Assembly (NCBI GenBank): GCA_027919835.1
Contig: JANVFP010000008.1
Location: 992,001-1,056,000, forward strand
DNA: 64,000 bases
Direction of reading: 5' to 3'
DNA from: Lentinula raphanica
Taxonomy: Eukaryota; Basidiomycota; Agaricomycetes; Agaricales; Omphalotaceae
Each line of letters starts with the position of its first letter. The first letter of the stretch is position 1. This document shows positions 23,466 to 35,812 of the stretch, piece by piece. Below the pieces are notes generated by a model that worked only from the letters and a program-made list of their open reading frames with translations, was not told the DNA's origin and did no database searches. The position numbers and the translations under genes are program-made.

Positions 23466-25116
23466 CTATTCGTTGAATAGAGAATCGTCATCAGAGGAGT
23501 CCGAGGAATCCTTGCCAGGTTCAATATCAGTAGGTTGAGCTGTAGTTGTAGTATTTGTATCCTATTAGAAATTCAGCTGATGATACATGATGCATGAAGT
23601 ATAAACTGAGGACTAACCAAAGCTTTCAATTGCGGGGTGAAAAGATCCTCAGCTACGATAACGTTCAATCTTATATACACTTGGTCAAAAAAGTGTAGGT
23701 TGATACTCACTTAGATCCTTGATCATCGATTTGTGTAGTTCGAGTTCCTTTTCCCTTAGATGAAGCAGTTCGGTCAAGCTTCTGACGATTGCGAGCAAAG
23801 TCCGATTATCTGCCTCCCGAGATTGTAAAGCTTTCTCTAGCTCGATGAGACGAGAATCACGAGGATTGTTCTCTTTTTGATCAATGAGCTGATCAGTTGA
23901 TAGCTTCTCCTTTTCAACTATCGAGTCAGGACTCAGCCTATATGAAGTATTATGGATTTCGCTTACCTCACGACCAGGGCCAGCCTCCGAAGTGTCCATG
24001 AAATCTTCTTTCTGAAAGGAAGCCTCAGTCTTTATCGTGAACTCTGCGATATCCTCGAATGGTTCTAGTTTGATAGAAGTCTGCTTCTGATAGAATAGCT
24101 TAGATGTGCTAGGGCCTGCAAGAGCATTTTCGAAGGTTTCAGGAGAAGGAAAACAAGGAGACGGGGGGTGAAGATTTCCAAACACGATTGGCAACTCGGG
24201 TGGTGTGGGCTTAACAGAGTGGGAAGGGCTAAAGACTGCAGACTCAGAAGACTCATTACGAATACGGTGGACAGCAGCATTTTCCGACACAGTAGGAATT
24301 CTGTCATTACTCATTTGGTGAGATGGCGGGGAAAAAGTTGAGGTGTTGCCTGGGGAAGGTGCACCTGGAGTCGAGAGTATCAATCTTTGCAGGGAAAGAC
24401 TCAGGAGAAACGCCTTCATGTTAATACTTACCCAAGCCATTATAACCACAAATGACAGGGCCAGGACCTGGCACAGAGGATCCAGGCATGGCTGGTAAAC
24501 CTACAATTGCAGCACTGACATCAAAAGGTCGCATAGCTTGCGAAAGGTGTGTGGGGAGGTCCTGGAACTGTAGGCGACCGGCATCCGGTCCTATCCCAAA
24601 GTTAGAGTAGGGCGATGGAATGAGAGCGGGAAGTCTTGGTGCTGCGTCCCAGAGTGCTCGGAGCTGATGGTTTTGCAAGTCCTCGCCAGCCTCAATTCGT
24701 TTGACCCATGCAAGCTCCCGCCTCAGCAACACATCGCGATGGTCTTGGGCAATGATACTCCATTGAATGATACCACGAACAGTTTCCGCTAGTGAAGCAG
24801 GTCGTCGATTGACTACACCTCCAGAGTCAAATTTACCAAACGCTGGACAACCTGCCTTGCAGTCTTGGTGGAAACTCCTGTTGTTGACATGATCATAGCT
24901 ACGATCGCGGAGGTTAGCAGGCCATATGAATACATTTTGGAAGATATCTTGATGAGAATTTGTATGAGAACAGGTATGAGGACAGACAACAAAGTGTCCG
25001 GTCTCCCATCCGTCCATGAACGGGCCTAAGTATACACCAAATGGGTAAACGGATGGAGGAGGAACTTGATGAGCCGGATAAAAGGGGTGGAGTTGTAGAG
25101 TGGGATGTGCAGCCAT
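23466..25116 (-). CDS. Unknown Cys/His-motif plus coiled-coil protein, paralogue B
   Basis: Paralogue of the gene at 17111-18756 with the same exon plan. The ATG at 25114-25116 (MAAHPTLQLHPFYP) aligns with the start of A; an in-frame extension upstream to 25197 has no counterpart in A and I exclude it. The putative metal ligands are conserved (CPHTCSH, HQDCKAGC). Exon 1 ends at NGLG before GTAAGT, and exon 2 resumes at GAPSPGNT. The coiled coil (ELEKALQSREADNRTL...LTELLHLREKELELHKS) is the best conserved part of the C-terminal half, whereas the Ser/Pro-rich linker has diverged strongly. It ends near 23466. It is divergently transcribed from RNase H2B, with about 180 bp between the starts, so the two may share a promoter. 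Confidence 0.7.
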
Positions 25117-25298
25117 TCCGCAAGGCAGCAGTCGATTGATCAGAGACGATGGTAGTGCTAGACTCAAAGGCAAAAAAAAAGTTCGAAGTGGATGCATGAT
25201 GAGTCAACGAATGGCCCGTGGTGGCACTGATTTGTCATCATCTCAAGACTTGGCAAAAGCTCTTTACTCTCAACCTTCACGACGCGTTTTTTCACGCG

Positions 25299-26638
25299 AT
25301 GAGCACTCGAATTGGAGTTCTTCCAGATGGTATGACGTTCTTTGCATCTAAGAGACCATCTCTGAACGTGCAATTTTCTCCTTAGACATCATTCACACGT
25401 TTCTAAACGGTGACACTGTTCAACGCGTCAACAACGGCTCCTTCATACGCCTGCCACATCCGAGAAGTGGTGAGACTACACAGTATCCCTTCGTCCGCTT
25501 CTCTAACTATCAACGATAGGCCTCCCAGCGTTATTTTTTCCTCATCAGACTCCTTCGACTAGCACAATATGTGAACTACAGGCTATTGAGCCTATCAACC
25601 AGCGATCATGGTTCATTGGAGATGAAGTAGTGGCTGGTACGTGGCTTTGAACCACTGCGCGATCTACCACTGGATTGATTGGTTTGCAGATGGAAAGCTC
25701 TTGATGATTACGCCTGTGGATCCAGTCTTTCTTCTCATTCCCATCCTTCGATCCTTCTCTCCGGTGAATATTCCAATCCTAGTCCCGGCTTCAGACTTCA
25801 GATTGAGGTTCTACATAGAAAGATGGTACGCCAGGACAATTTCGGACTGCCGATGATATATTTGAGGAAGCGGCAATGAAACTGGAACAAGCGTCGAGCA
25901 AGGACCCTATCCAAGCCATTCTGGCAAAAGACATAGCGACATTCACAGCTCTCGACTGTTGCAAGGATGCTTTGACACGTATATGTGATAAGCAAGGTGA
26001 GCAAACAATTACTCTACGTTCCTTTCCGAATCGTTGACCTCCCCTAGAACTCCCACCGGATATCGTTGTGTATCGATTTTCTGCGACCAAGTTTGTCGAG
26101 TACATGAGGCTCAAAGTCGAGAACCTACTAAAAGGGAACGTGATTGACGAGTCAAGAACACTTGTACGCAGCTTAGCAAAAGACGGACTCATGGAAGATG
26201 GAAAAGAGAGTCTCCTCAAAGGTACGAGCACTCGGATGCTCTCAATCGCCCAACTAATTGGATTATGCTCAGCGGGTCGATTGAAAATAGCCTGTGATTT
26301 AGTCGCACAGTACATCCCTCCTGATTTGCGAACCACGCTCTTTGCCTCTTATGAGTTTGTGTTTGTATTTTGTGTCTTCTATTCAACGTATTCAACGCAA
26401 TCCCAGTTTTACCGAACTCGATACCTATCTGGAAAAGTTGGAAGAAGAAAGGAGGGCGACGGCTCAAGAAGTAGCTGCGAAAACACGCAAAAGAACAGTC
26501 AAAAAGGAGGATTCGAAAGAAAAGGTCGATAAGCGGAAAGCATCCGCTCCCAAACCATCTCAGGGTGTAGAGAAGCTAAAGAAAGCCAATATTAATGGGA
26601 TGGCTAAATTATCCACATTCTTCACGAAGAAGTCATGA
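25299..26638 (+). CDS. Ribonuclease H2 subunit B
   Basis: RNase H2 removes ribonucleotides and RNA primers from DNA in the nucleus; subunit B is a non-catalytic partner. The start at 25299 (MSTRIGVLPD) is followed by an intron, then DIIHTFLNG and FIRLPHPRSG, then LPALFFPHQTPSTSTICELQ and EPINQRSWFIGDEVVAD. Next comes the hallmark GKLLMITPVDPVFLLIPIL, an ADDIFEEAA segment, ELPPDIVVYRFSATKFVEYM, and a basic C-terminal tail. The tail ends NGMAKLSTFFTKKS, a PCNA-interacting (PIP-box-like) motif as in other RNase H2B proteins. Six introns of about 50 nt preserve frame, for example SFSP/KDGTPGQF and ICDKQ/ELPPD. I infer about 340 residues and an intact gene. Confidence 0.9.
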
Positions 26639-26683
26639 TATCGTTACTAGTACAATGATACCCACAATCCTATGCTTCAGTTA

Positions 26684-28591
26684 CTATAATACAAGACTAA
26701 CGAGTTCTTCATCAAGCTGCATCACTTCCAGCTGAGTAACGATTGAGGAACTACTCAGCCCGATTGCTACACCCTCTCTCCTTGTTTCAAGCATGTCGAA
26801 GAGCGCCTCCGTCTCTAGATTTCGATGATTATTCATAGCGCTAGATGACTTCGCGTCCGCTAAGTTCTCAATCTTGAATGATTTCAAAGCTGGGAGGATA
26901 GGTGTACTGCGAAGCTCATTGAAGAAATTGACGAGACTGCAAGAGTCCTGTTCCATGTCGACGTCGTCCAGATCAAAGTCATCCAATCCAAACTTATCAG
27001 AGTTGGAGGATGTCTTCCGGAATCCCAGTTGGAGCTTCCTGAGCTCAGGTAAATTTCCGAAAAGGGTAACAAGTGTCTCTGCGCAGGATTGAAATTTTGG
27101 GATATCGCGTAACACAAGGTCAGTGAGCTGACAGGGACCATGAGAACGTGAAAAGAACGATACGAGGTCGTCGGATAAGAAGGTGGATATTGATGTTGGA
27201 GGGAAAAGTGTGGCGTGCGGGAGGAAGGAATCTGACGATGACGGTATGAACGTCAAGTCAAGATATGTCAGCCGTGGCGCTCGCAGATGCCGCAGGAGTC
27301 CTTTGACCCCTGTGCAAGAAGGTAAAGCGACATTCAATGACATACGCTTAAGTGATTCACAGGTGTAAGTGTCTTCTTCCTGGGTTCCAATGTCCATCGG
27401 GTTCGGTTGGTGAGCTTGATGCACGTTGTGGAAAGGTTTCGCGCGGAAGATTGCACTGACTTCAACTTCCTCCACATTGGTACAAAGTCGCAACAGGCTC
27501 TCCAAATTTCCAAAGGAGTAGTTGCATTTCAGCGTTCGAATCTGATGCCAGGGTATATCTATCGCCCTAGCCATCTCGGCAGGGCTCAGTGAGGCGCGAA
27601 GATTGAGTGTGAGGTGGGTCAAGAGGGGAGCATTTCGGAGAGCAATAGCGGGAGGTGGACTACTATGATTCGCGTCAGGCAAATCCTGCCATCGCCAACG
27701 CTGAGAAGATGAGGCGAATTTCCCACCTATGGCGAGACGTTTCATGAGAGGGAAGGATCCATTCAACCTTGTAATAGTATATCCCATATCGCCTTCATGT
27801 TCGTTCAGATCGTCACCTTCCAGATCTACATCAATTTCGGCTTCACCCCAACGAGTAGACTGAGTGAGCAGAAGGGGAGCCACGATGCGACTCGATGACT
27901 TGGTCGCGACCTGGGAAGTGGACAACCCAAGTTTGACCTTCAACGAGGCATGTTTGGATCGGGCAAGAAACATCTTCATGAGGTCACGGACAAATATTGC
28001 CTCGCTCAATTCTCCGTTTGCGGGGACGTGCATATCCCCAAAGGCCGTCACATCTGCCCAGATAGACGGAGTCTCTAATGCCACTCCTCTCCATCTCTTA
28101 CATACTCGGGTAAATCCCAGAGGGATACGTATTCGGCCGTATGACCTGTATTTGATCTCCTCCATTTGCGTTGAGAAATGCATCCGAAGGATTTCTGCAA
28201 GGACTTCATCGGGTAAAGCATTGATAGGGGCAACGAGCGACCTAACGTCTTCCATTCTGCGAGCGAGAGCTTCCTGTGAAGTGGACAGGAATGTAATGAC
28301 GTCGCGAAGGCGCGCCAGCTCGAAGTTGTGCCTATCGAATAGGTGTTGGAGGTCGGACAGCGAGTGCGAAACGTGCGCCTTGTCTGCAGGAGAAAGTTCC
28401 AAGTTGGGATAAAGTTTGGCGGTGGTTGAAGAGTCGGGGAAATGTGAGATGCAAGAGCAGGATGAATGATCATGCATGAGCTGCATCGCAGTGCTCATGG
28501 CATTCGTTGTGGAGACTTTGGCGTCGCATTGATAGCAGAGTAGAATATCGGAACCACCGACTTGGTTGTAGCAGGGTGAAGTCAACATCAT
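26684..28591 (-). CDS. F-box protein
   Basis: A single-exon frame of 635 residues. An N-terminal Cys-containing segment and a helical, coiled-coil-like stretch (DLQHLFDRHNFELARLRDVI) precede an F-box motif at about residues 122-165: INALPDEVLAEILRMHFS, then FTRVCKRWRGVALETPSIW. The rest alternates hydrophobic strands and helices in the manner of irregular leucine-rich repeats (LTHLTLNLRASL, LTYLDLTFIPSS, LTDLVLRDIPKF, LRKLQLGFRKT). This is the standard layout of the large F-box family in mushrooms, which link substrates to SCF ubiquitin ligases through Skp1. The substrate is unknown. The frame is intact. Confidence 0.85.
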   Translation of the reverse strand: MMLTSPCYNQVGGSDILLCYQCDAKVSTTNAMSTAMQLMHDHSSCSCISHFPDSSTTAKLYPNLELSPADKAHVSHSLSDLQHLFDRHNFELARLRDVITFLSTSQEALARRMEDVRSLVAPINALPDEVLAEILRMHFSTQMEEIKYRSYGRIRIPLGFTRVCKRWRGVALETPSIWADVTAFGDMHVPANGELSEAIFVRDLMKMFLARSKHASLKVKLGLSTSQVATKSSSRIVAPLLLTQSTRWGEAEIDVDLEGDDLNEHEGDMGYTITRLNGSFPLMKRLAIGGKFASSSQRWRWQDLPDANHSSPPPAIALRNAPLLTHLTLNLRASLSPAEMARAIDIPWHQIRTLKCNYSFGNLESLLRLCTNVEEVEVSAIFRAKPFHNVHQAHQPNPMDIGTQEEDTYTCESLKRMSLNVALPSCTGVKGLLRHLRAPRLTYLDLTFIPSSSDSFLPHATLFPPTSISTFLSDDLVSFFSRSHGPCQLTDLVLRDIPKFQSCAETLVTLFGNLPELRKLQLGFRKTSSNSDKFGLDDFDLDDVDMEQDSCSLVNFFNELRSTPILPALKSFKIENLADAKSSSAMNNHRNLETEALFDMLETRREGVAIGLSSSSIVTQLEVMQLDEELVSLVL

Positions 28592-28737
28592 TGTCTATCG
28601 ATAGGCTCGAGCCACAGTCAACGTGTAAGATGTTAAAACTAGGTGAGCGTGAATCAGAAACTGCAAGGTGCACGCAGAGGGTACATACTAAGTATCGGAA
28701 GGGGCTTTCTAAAAGTGCGGGAAGTAATACCGAGTGC

Positions 28738-29095
28738 TATTGACCACGTTGTTGATGTTGCCGTTCAAATGTCACCAGGCCGTGAAGTCGACTGAAGAGA
28801 ATTGAACAAATCGAATAGCGGGGTATGTACGGTGGACGATCCACTGCCATTATCTGCTTATAAGCGGATTTGAAGATTCCATCAATCATTCGGGGAACAG
28901 AAAGTTTTTGGGCACCAAACGAATAAAGGCTGGACATGTCATGATGACGAGTGACAATCAAAGCGTAACGGGCAGCTTGAGTGGGAAACTACCTGGATTG
29001 GTGCGGGAGATTAGAGGCTGAGATTGGTTCAAGTAAAAACCGTACCTCGGAAGTTTTGCGGAGAGATGAGAGAAATCAGAGGGTTCGAAGGTGCT
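28738..29095 (-). CDS. Possible small hypothetical gene
   Basis: An ATG near 29095 opens MSTFEPSDFSHLSAKLPR, ending at a GTACGG donor. A downstream block of about 80 residues (QAARYALIVTRHHDMSSLYS ... FSRLHGLVTFERQHQQRGQ) ends at 28738. I could not find an acceptor that joins the two in phase, so the model is incomplete. The protein is not recognised. Confidence 0.25.
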
Positions 29096-29429
29096 CATTG
29101 AGGATAGCTTCTCCTACTCAATGGAGTCACGGGCATTCCTGAGGAGTTCTCGGGCATCGGAAGTATATGTTTTGTATGACGACAGAATTGGGACAAAATC
29201 CAATATCATGGTTGATGGCATTCGACTTTGGACCTGTGACTTGAGTTACGCGATCCTATACTAAATTGTTGACGTTTGGACTTGGACTTGGCTACTCTTG
29301 AGTCTTGCCCGTTGGATTGGATGATGAATAAATGAAAACAGACTTTCACTTATTTTGATATACTCTTGTGCACTAAGTGACTACTCTTTAACACTCTGTC
29401 TGGATATGGACTTATATAGTTGAGACCTC

Positions 29430-29610
29430 CAGTGCAGTTCGGAGGCTCTCTTGTCCCTATTTCTGTACAGCTTGTGCAAGACGGAAGACTCCTTATTCCT
29501 ATTTTTGTACAGCTTGTGCTAAGCAAAAGCCTCCCTGGTCCTTTCTCTGTACAGCGTATACAAAGTTGAAGACTCCTTGTTCCAATTTCTGTGTGTGTGC
29601 TGATTCCGAA
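29430..29610. repeat. Minisatellite, about 59-bp unit, three to four copies
   Basis: The unit core is CTGTACAGCTTGTGCAAG...GAAGACTCCTTGTTCC. On the minus strand it stays open and would encode a Cys-Thr repeat, but I see no gene around it. Confidence 0.8.
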
Positions 29611-29789
29611 ATCACTTCTCACTATGAACGTTATTATGTACACAAATATGAAGAAACATTTCGGTGACTGGGACCTTCAGTTCACGTCGCTCCATGCTAT
29701 CTGATATCGAGAAATGCATCATGACTCTGTAGTGTGCCGCTCTATCCTCACATTCGAGAACACGACTCAGAGCTCTATTGAGATAGAAA

Positions 29790-29895
29790 AGACCCACGCA
29801 AGGCGAACACGGACTCACGCCGGTAAGACTTGGACTCACGTTGGATACACCTGGATTGACGTCGAATACACTCGCACTCATGCCGGACTCGCTCA
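29790..29895. repeat. Minisatellite, about 27-bp unit
   Basis: Units follow the pattern GGACTCACG-YYGG-TA-ACNTGGA. The plus strand is open with a Thr-His/Trp repeat. Three to four degenerate copies. Confidence 0.7.
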
Positions 29896-30572
29896 CAATC
29901 GCCGTGGATAGATGTATACTCAGTTAAAATACCTACGCACTCAGAATGAATACATATACACTCTCCTTGTTTTGAATACTGATTTCAATGAATCGACCTT
30001 CGGTTGAAGAAGCTGTCGGTTGCTCGGAGCAACCAACCGACCGCTTGTTCCAATTGACTCATTTGAATTGAGGTAATGAGGCTGAGCAGTCTCGCAAACG
30101 GCGATAATATATGTAAAATTTTCTACGCGATTCCGTACAGGGAGTACAGTACTCTACAGCACTGGGAGTCTGGGACTGGGAGAGAGCCACTACACATCTC
30201 GAGAAGCATCGGCGATGCTTTCGTTGATCCATCCCTCGTTCAGAGTGTGAGCAACGGGAAAAAGGAGCGTGCGGAATGTGCTTACCGATGGAGGTTCCTT
30301 GTTGCCCAAGGTCTTGTCCTTGGGCAATGGTATTGCAACAGTAGACTATCGTTATGTTTAGAGAAGGTCACGAACGGAGTGCGGCAGCACTTATCTTACG
30401 GGCTTCCCCTTGTGTATAGTACTTGTTCGCGAAAGTTTTTTTGGCGATATTTGAGAATCGTTATCAAAGATACTGGTATGTTTATTGATCAATACAACTT
30501 GTAGTATTATCCATTCCCTATCACTAATCGAAATCAGTCGAGGATCTTTTAAACAGAAGAGAAAGACATACC

Positions 30573-31074
30573 TCACAACAGTCCCGCCAGAGACAGGACC
30601 GGACGTACAATCGTCGCCAGCACGATCGACCAATGCCCATTGAATGTGAACACTTCCCGGTGGGTTTTGCGGCCTAGAGAAAGTATTTGCAAGCCGAAAT
30701 CGAAGAAATCGGAGAACGTACATCGAGGGCAGTGAATTCGGGGCCGGTCGTAGCAGTGGCGCTCAAGCAAAAGGTGGGCCAGCGTTTCTGAAATATGAGT
30801 GAACGACTAACACTCTAAGATAATCGATGAAGTGCGTACCTGCCCTTCGCCTCCTCGCAACCGCAACAACAACTAGCCATCTTCGAGTAGGACACGGGCA
30901 GTTCCTATCCCACTCCCTTCTTCGTCGACCGATATTGTTCGACATGCCGATTTTCCAAAACTGGCCGTTGTCGAGGAAGGCGTAGAGGTAGCCCGGGCCA
31001 TCAGCGCGAGACGTCGATCGGGACCTTCGGGATGCAAATAGAGCGCACAGTTTCGGGGTAGGTCGTCTGGCCAT
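30573..31074 (-). CDS. GIY-YIG-like protein, T5orf172/Mug113 type, intact copy
   Basis: The ATG at 31072-31074 opens MARRPTPKLCALFASRRSRS. The GIY-YIG-like core follows as GPGYLYAFLDNGQFWKIGMS, then NNIGRRRREWDRNCPCPTRRW, which fits the T5orf172/Mug113 branch (GYxYAF...WKIGxSxNxxRRxxEW). A 50-nt intron (GTACGC...TTTCAG) leads to ETLAHLLLERHCYDRPRIHC, and a second short intron leads to RKTHREVFTFNGHW. It stops at 30573, for about 134 residues. Members are predicted nuclease-like proteins of unclear role in fungi; I cannot say whether catalysis is retained. A closely similar copy with the same span lies at 33692-34193. Confidence 0.75.
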
Positions 31075-32034
31075 CGATGGAGTTACAGAAGTGGGGGTTT
31101 GCTGAGTTTGAGAAGATTAGCGTTGATTTTGGAGAATTTGCTTTGAATTTGAGCCTACTGGTGTGAAAGATTGTTGTGGAAAAGAAGAGAGACGTTGTGG
31201 GAGAGAAGAGAGACGTTGTGGAAGGATGGAGAGAGTTGTGGATGAGAAGAGAGCGATGGCATCAGCTTTTGTAATCATTTGCCTTCGTTTATTGCAGAGT
31301 CTTGAGTACTTCTTCATCAATAACAGCTGTTTCTGCTCCCAACGCCGACCGGTGAAAGTCTTGAGATTATTTCGTCGTCCAATGACATCGAATGATCTGC
31401 ATCTCGAGATTCGCCTACTTCAAGACCCTCCGGGGCGATGGTTCCGTCACACCCACCTTCAAAGGACCGACTGGATGCGATGCGAAACCCGAATTCGGAA
31501 ATACATCCAGAGTCATCCAAGAGATCGGCATCCGAGTTTTCGTTCAGTTATTACTGTCTGCATACTGGAGGCAGCCGTCGAAAGTATGAAAGTAAGGTAT
31601 ATGTAGCAAAACGCATCATCAAAACACGCTCACAGCAACCAACTTCTCTTGCTGTGAGTCCAGATAATTGAGCCCATGCATATGTAGAACTAAATTTGTG
31701 CGTAGATTCCGATGTAAGAATGAGTCATGATAGGAAGGCTCGACGAGAACATAGTAACGGTGAAGGAAGGGAGGGGGGAAAGCGTTGGCGAGGACCCTTC
31801 ATACGAAGGTGAACTCGACATCTCCATCGTTCCACTAAACACGGCGGGAAAACTGGAGCAGAAATCAGCGAAACTCATGATTCCATGAGACTATCGGGTT
31901 CGTTCGTTGATGATGCTCTACTTCGTTCGTTGATGACGATTAGTTCGTTCGCTGATGATGATTGTGTCTGTTCAAACGCAGAACGCGCACGAATTCCTTC
32001 CGATAGAGAATTCGCCTTTGAATAGGTTGCCCAA
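31075..32034. other. Intergenic, flank shared with the second GIY-YIG copy
   Basis: The stretch 31080-31330 resembles 34200-34420 (GAGAGTTGT...GATGGNATCAG...CGTTTAT), so upstream DNA was duplicated with the gene. A short GAAGAGAGACGTTGTGG repeat lies near 31180-31225. Other frames are short. Confidence 0.5.
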
Positions 32035-32690
32035 TCAGCCTAGATGCCGGAGCATATGATGACTGATAGGTAATTGAAGCCTATTGAGGAACATGGGGGT
32101 CGTATGAAGAGCTCGAAGTACATCTGAATCTTGAGGTTGAAGAATTTCGCAAAAGGTTTTCAATGTCTGCTTGATCTGATTCTCAAGACCTGGAACGTAC
32201 TTGTCTAGCAGCGCTACGCTCCTGTAGAAAGGTGAGTACGAGGGTTGTGAGGGAGGTTGGATGACACACTTTTCCATCGAGGCGACAGTACATTCGTGAA
32301 TCGTCTTCACCCCAAGGGATGACCAGATCTCCAGTTCCGCGTAGGCGAGCACTAAACCTGTCAGGATCATTAATCATACACTCTCTCGCACATTGGGCTT
32401 CGAACCTTGTAACGACATCCCTCATGATCAACCGGCATCGTCCTGTGGTGACGAGTAACGCTGAACCGTGGAATCCCTCCACAGATTGACCGCAGATTCC
32501 CTATAACATAATAGAAAAGAAAGACAGCGACTGCAGAAGACTTTGCACATACCGGAACTCTTCTACAAAAGTTCTCGTCCACCGCTACGCAGGCACAGGG
32601 GCCGTTGTTGATTGTTGATTGTTGATTGAAATCAAGAAGATCAAGCGTGTGAATAACATGTCGTGTCGGAACTAAAAATGGACAAAACAA
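32035..32690 (-). CDS. Hypothetical gene, incomplete
   Basis: The reading frame HVIHTLDLLDFNQQSTINNG ... DENFCRRVP is followed by a probable intron (GTATGT...TTATAG) and then GICGQSVEGFHGSALLVTTG and VTRFEAQCARECMIND. Further on, LVIPWGEDDSRMYCRLDGKV and a separate block LDKYVPGLENQIKQTLKTF follow. The composition and the phase-preserving intron suggest a real or recently real gene. I do not recognise it, and the start is not defined. Confidence 0.35.
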
Positions 32691-33044
32691 ATATAAAGTT
32701 GTCCGTCATTCAGTTTACTCATATTGTTCATTGTAGTAGCCACTAGGTAGGATAGTAATAGCAGCAGCACATTGTAGGTAGCGCAAGCATGTAAGCAGAA
32801 TCGAGCCACCTCCGTTCAAATTATATACGAGGAATTATCAGTTAGGAGACCTAAAAGTCACTAGGATACTGAGCTTGAGCATACGCGAGGGCGGTGCACC
32901 ACAAAATATGCCCATCGTAGGAAAGTTGGATCAATGACTGTACGGGGCCGTCCTGCAGAGCCTGTAAACTCCCGTGAAAAGATGTTTGGATGACCATGGT
33001 GACTCTGGTCCAGACGACGATCGCAAATTGTCCGAAGGTCCAGT

Positions 33045-33290
33045 ATCATGCTTTGCACATTCGTTCAAAGCATTTCCGATTCTGAGCGGTCAGGGAATGC
33101 TGCTGGAGTTTGTCGAAATCTGCTTGAGCATCTACTTGGCTACCGAAAACAAGACTCACCCGAGAAACGATATTCGCAAACTCTTCGAGATCTTCTCCTA
33201 GTAGTCTCAGATGAAATACATCGGTTGTTTCATCTTGATTGAGGACGGACTGGAAATGGTGGTAATGCCGACGACATAGCTATGTAATTG
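33045..33290 (-). pseudogene. Relic, paralogous to 38065-38330
   Basis: The minus strand reads RRHYHHFQSVLNQDETTDVF HLR and then CFERMCKA. The copy at 38 kb reads RRHNHHFQSALTQIFQDDTT with the same downstream order. I do not recognise the family. Both copies are short and bounded by stops. Confidence 0.45.
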
Positions 33291-33691
33291 GAACGGCGGC
33301 TCTGAAGAAATTGAGGAATATTATCATACTACATAGAAATCGTCGGGGTGATGGGCTCGTGCTGGATGTAAGAAACGTAGAAACGAGAGTATGACTCGAA
33401 GTTACACACCGGCAGGTCTGGCTTGATCGTTATGTTTTGTTCTTGCAAGGTATGGTCCTATGCAGCTTTATTCAGAGAGAGGCATGCAGATGAACGGTAT
33501 AGTACTTAGCTCATGAGCTTTATGTTTCGTGTATTATTCCTGTTCGATCGTGTTCGATCGTGTTATTCGAGTTCGAGCATTCAAAACTACATACAATTAA
33601 CGTTCAAATTACATTTGATATCATTGTCCGTCTCACTGTAAATAACGAGAGTCAGTTCACAATCGGTCGGTAACAAGAAAATAAACATACC

Positions 33692-34193
33692 TCACGCCGT
33701 CACAGCCACGAGATGCAACGGTCGAATAATATTCCTCCATGTTAATTTCCGGCTGGCATTGAATATGAAGATCTCCCGATGAGTCTTGCAACCTTGTAGA
33801 AGGGAGTTCGTGAGCTGAATCAAGAGGATTTGAAAGACCTACAATGGCGGCAATAGATTCGAGGCCTGTCGTCGCACTCGCGCTCAAGGAGTAAATGGGC
33901 CAACGCCTCTGAAGCAATGATGGGCAAGTAGCATAGCAGATCACCAACTAAGTACGTACCGGCTCTTCGCCGCCTCATTACAGCAATTGGAACCCTCCAA
34001 ATTCGACCAGCGCATGGGCATTCTCTGTCCCATTGACGCTTCCTACGAGCGAAGTTACGGCTCATGCCCACCTTCCATCGGTGAGCGTTGTCGCAAAGGC
34101 ATAAAGATAGCCGGGGCCATCTGCGAGAGAGGTCGAACGCCACTGGCGCGATGCGTATAGAACGTGTAGTGCACGATGGGACCGCCTGGCCAT
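33692..34193 (-). pseudogene. GIY-YIG-like protein, frameshifted copy
   Basis: This copy spans 502 bp, the same as the intact copy at 30573-31074, and has the same two introns. The ATG at 34191-34193 opens MARRSHRALHVLYASRQWRS and reaches GPGYLYAF, after which the frame breaks near 34095. The expected continuation DNAHRWKVGMSRNFARRKRQW is one frame away. Downstream exons (ETLAHLLLERECDDRPRIYC, then KTHREIFIFN) are clean to the stop at 33692. A single indel thus inactivates it, unless it is a sequencing error. Confidence 0.7.
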
Positions 34194-35741
<1,548 letters not shown>

Positions 35742-35812
35742 TCAAGCTGTTGCGGCGGTTGTTGAGGTTTATTTTATACCGAGGTGTTTCGTCTGCACCC
35801 CGATTGGGATTG

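Larger units (their letters stand above)
29100..30572. other. Gene-poor stretch with minisatellites
   Basis: Apart from the two minisatellites listed separately, only short frames are present, such as 30076-30504 on the plus strand, which has no recognisable domain. Confidence 0.4.

Noticed and set aside
24914..25197. N-terminal extension of paralogue B
   Set aside because: Paralogue A has no counterpart, and the extension overlaps the short shared upstream region; the aligned ATG at 25116 is preferred.
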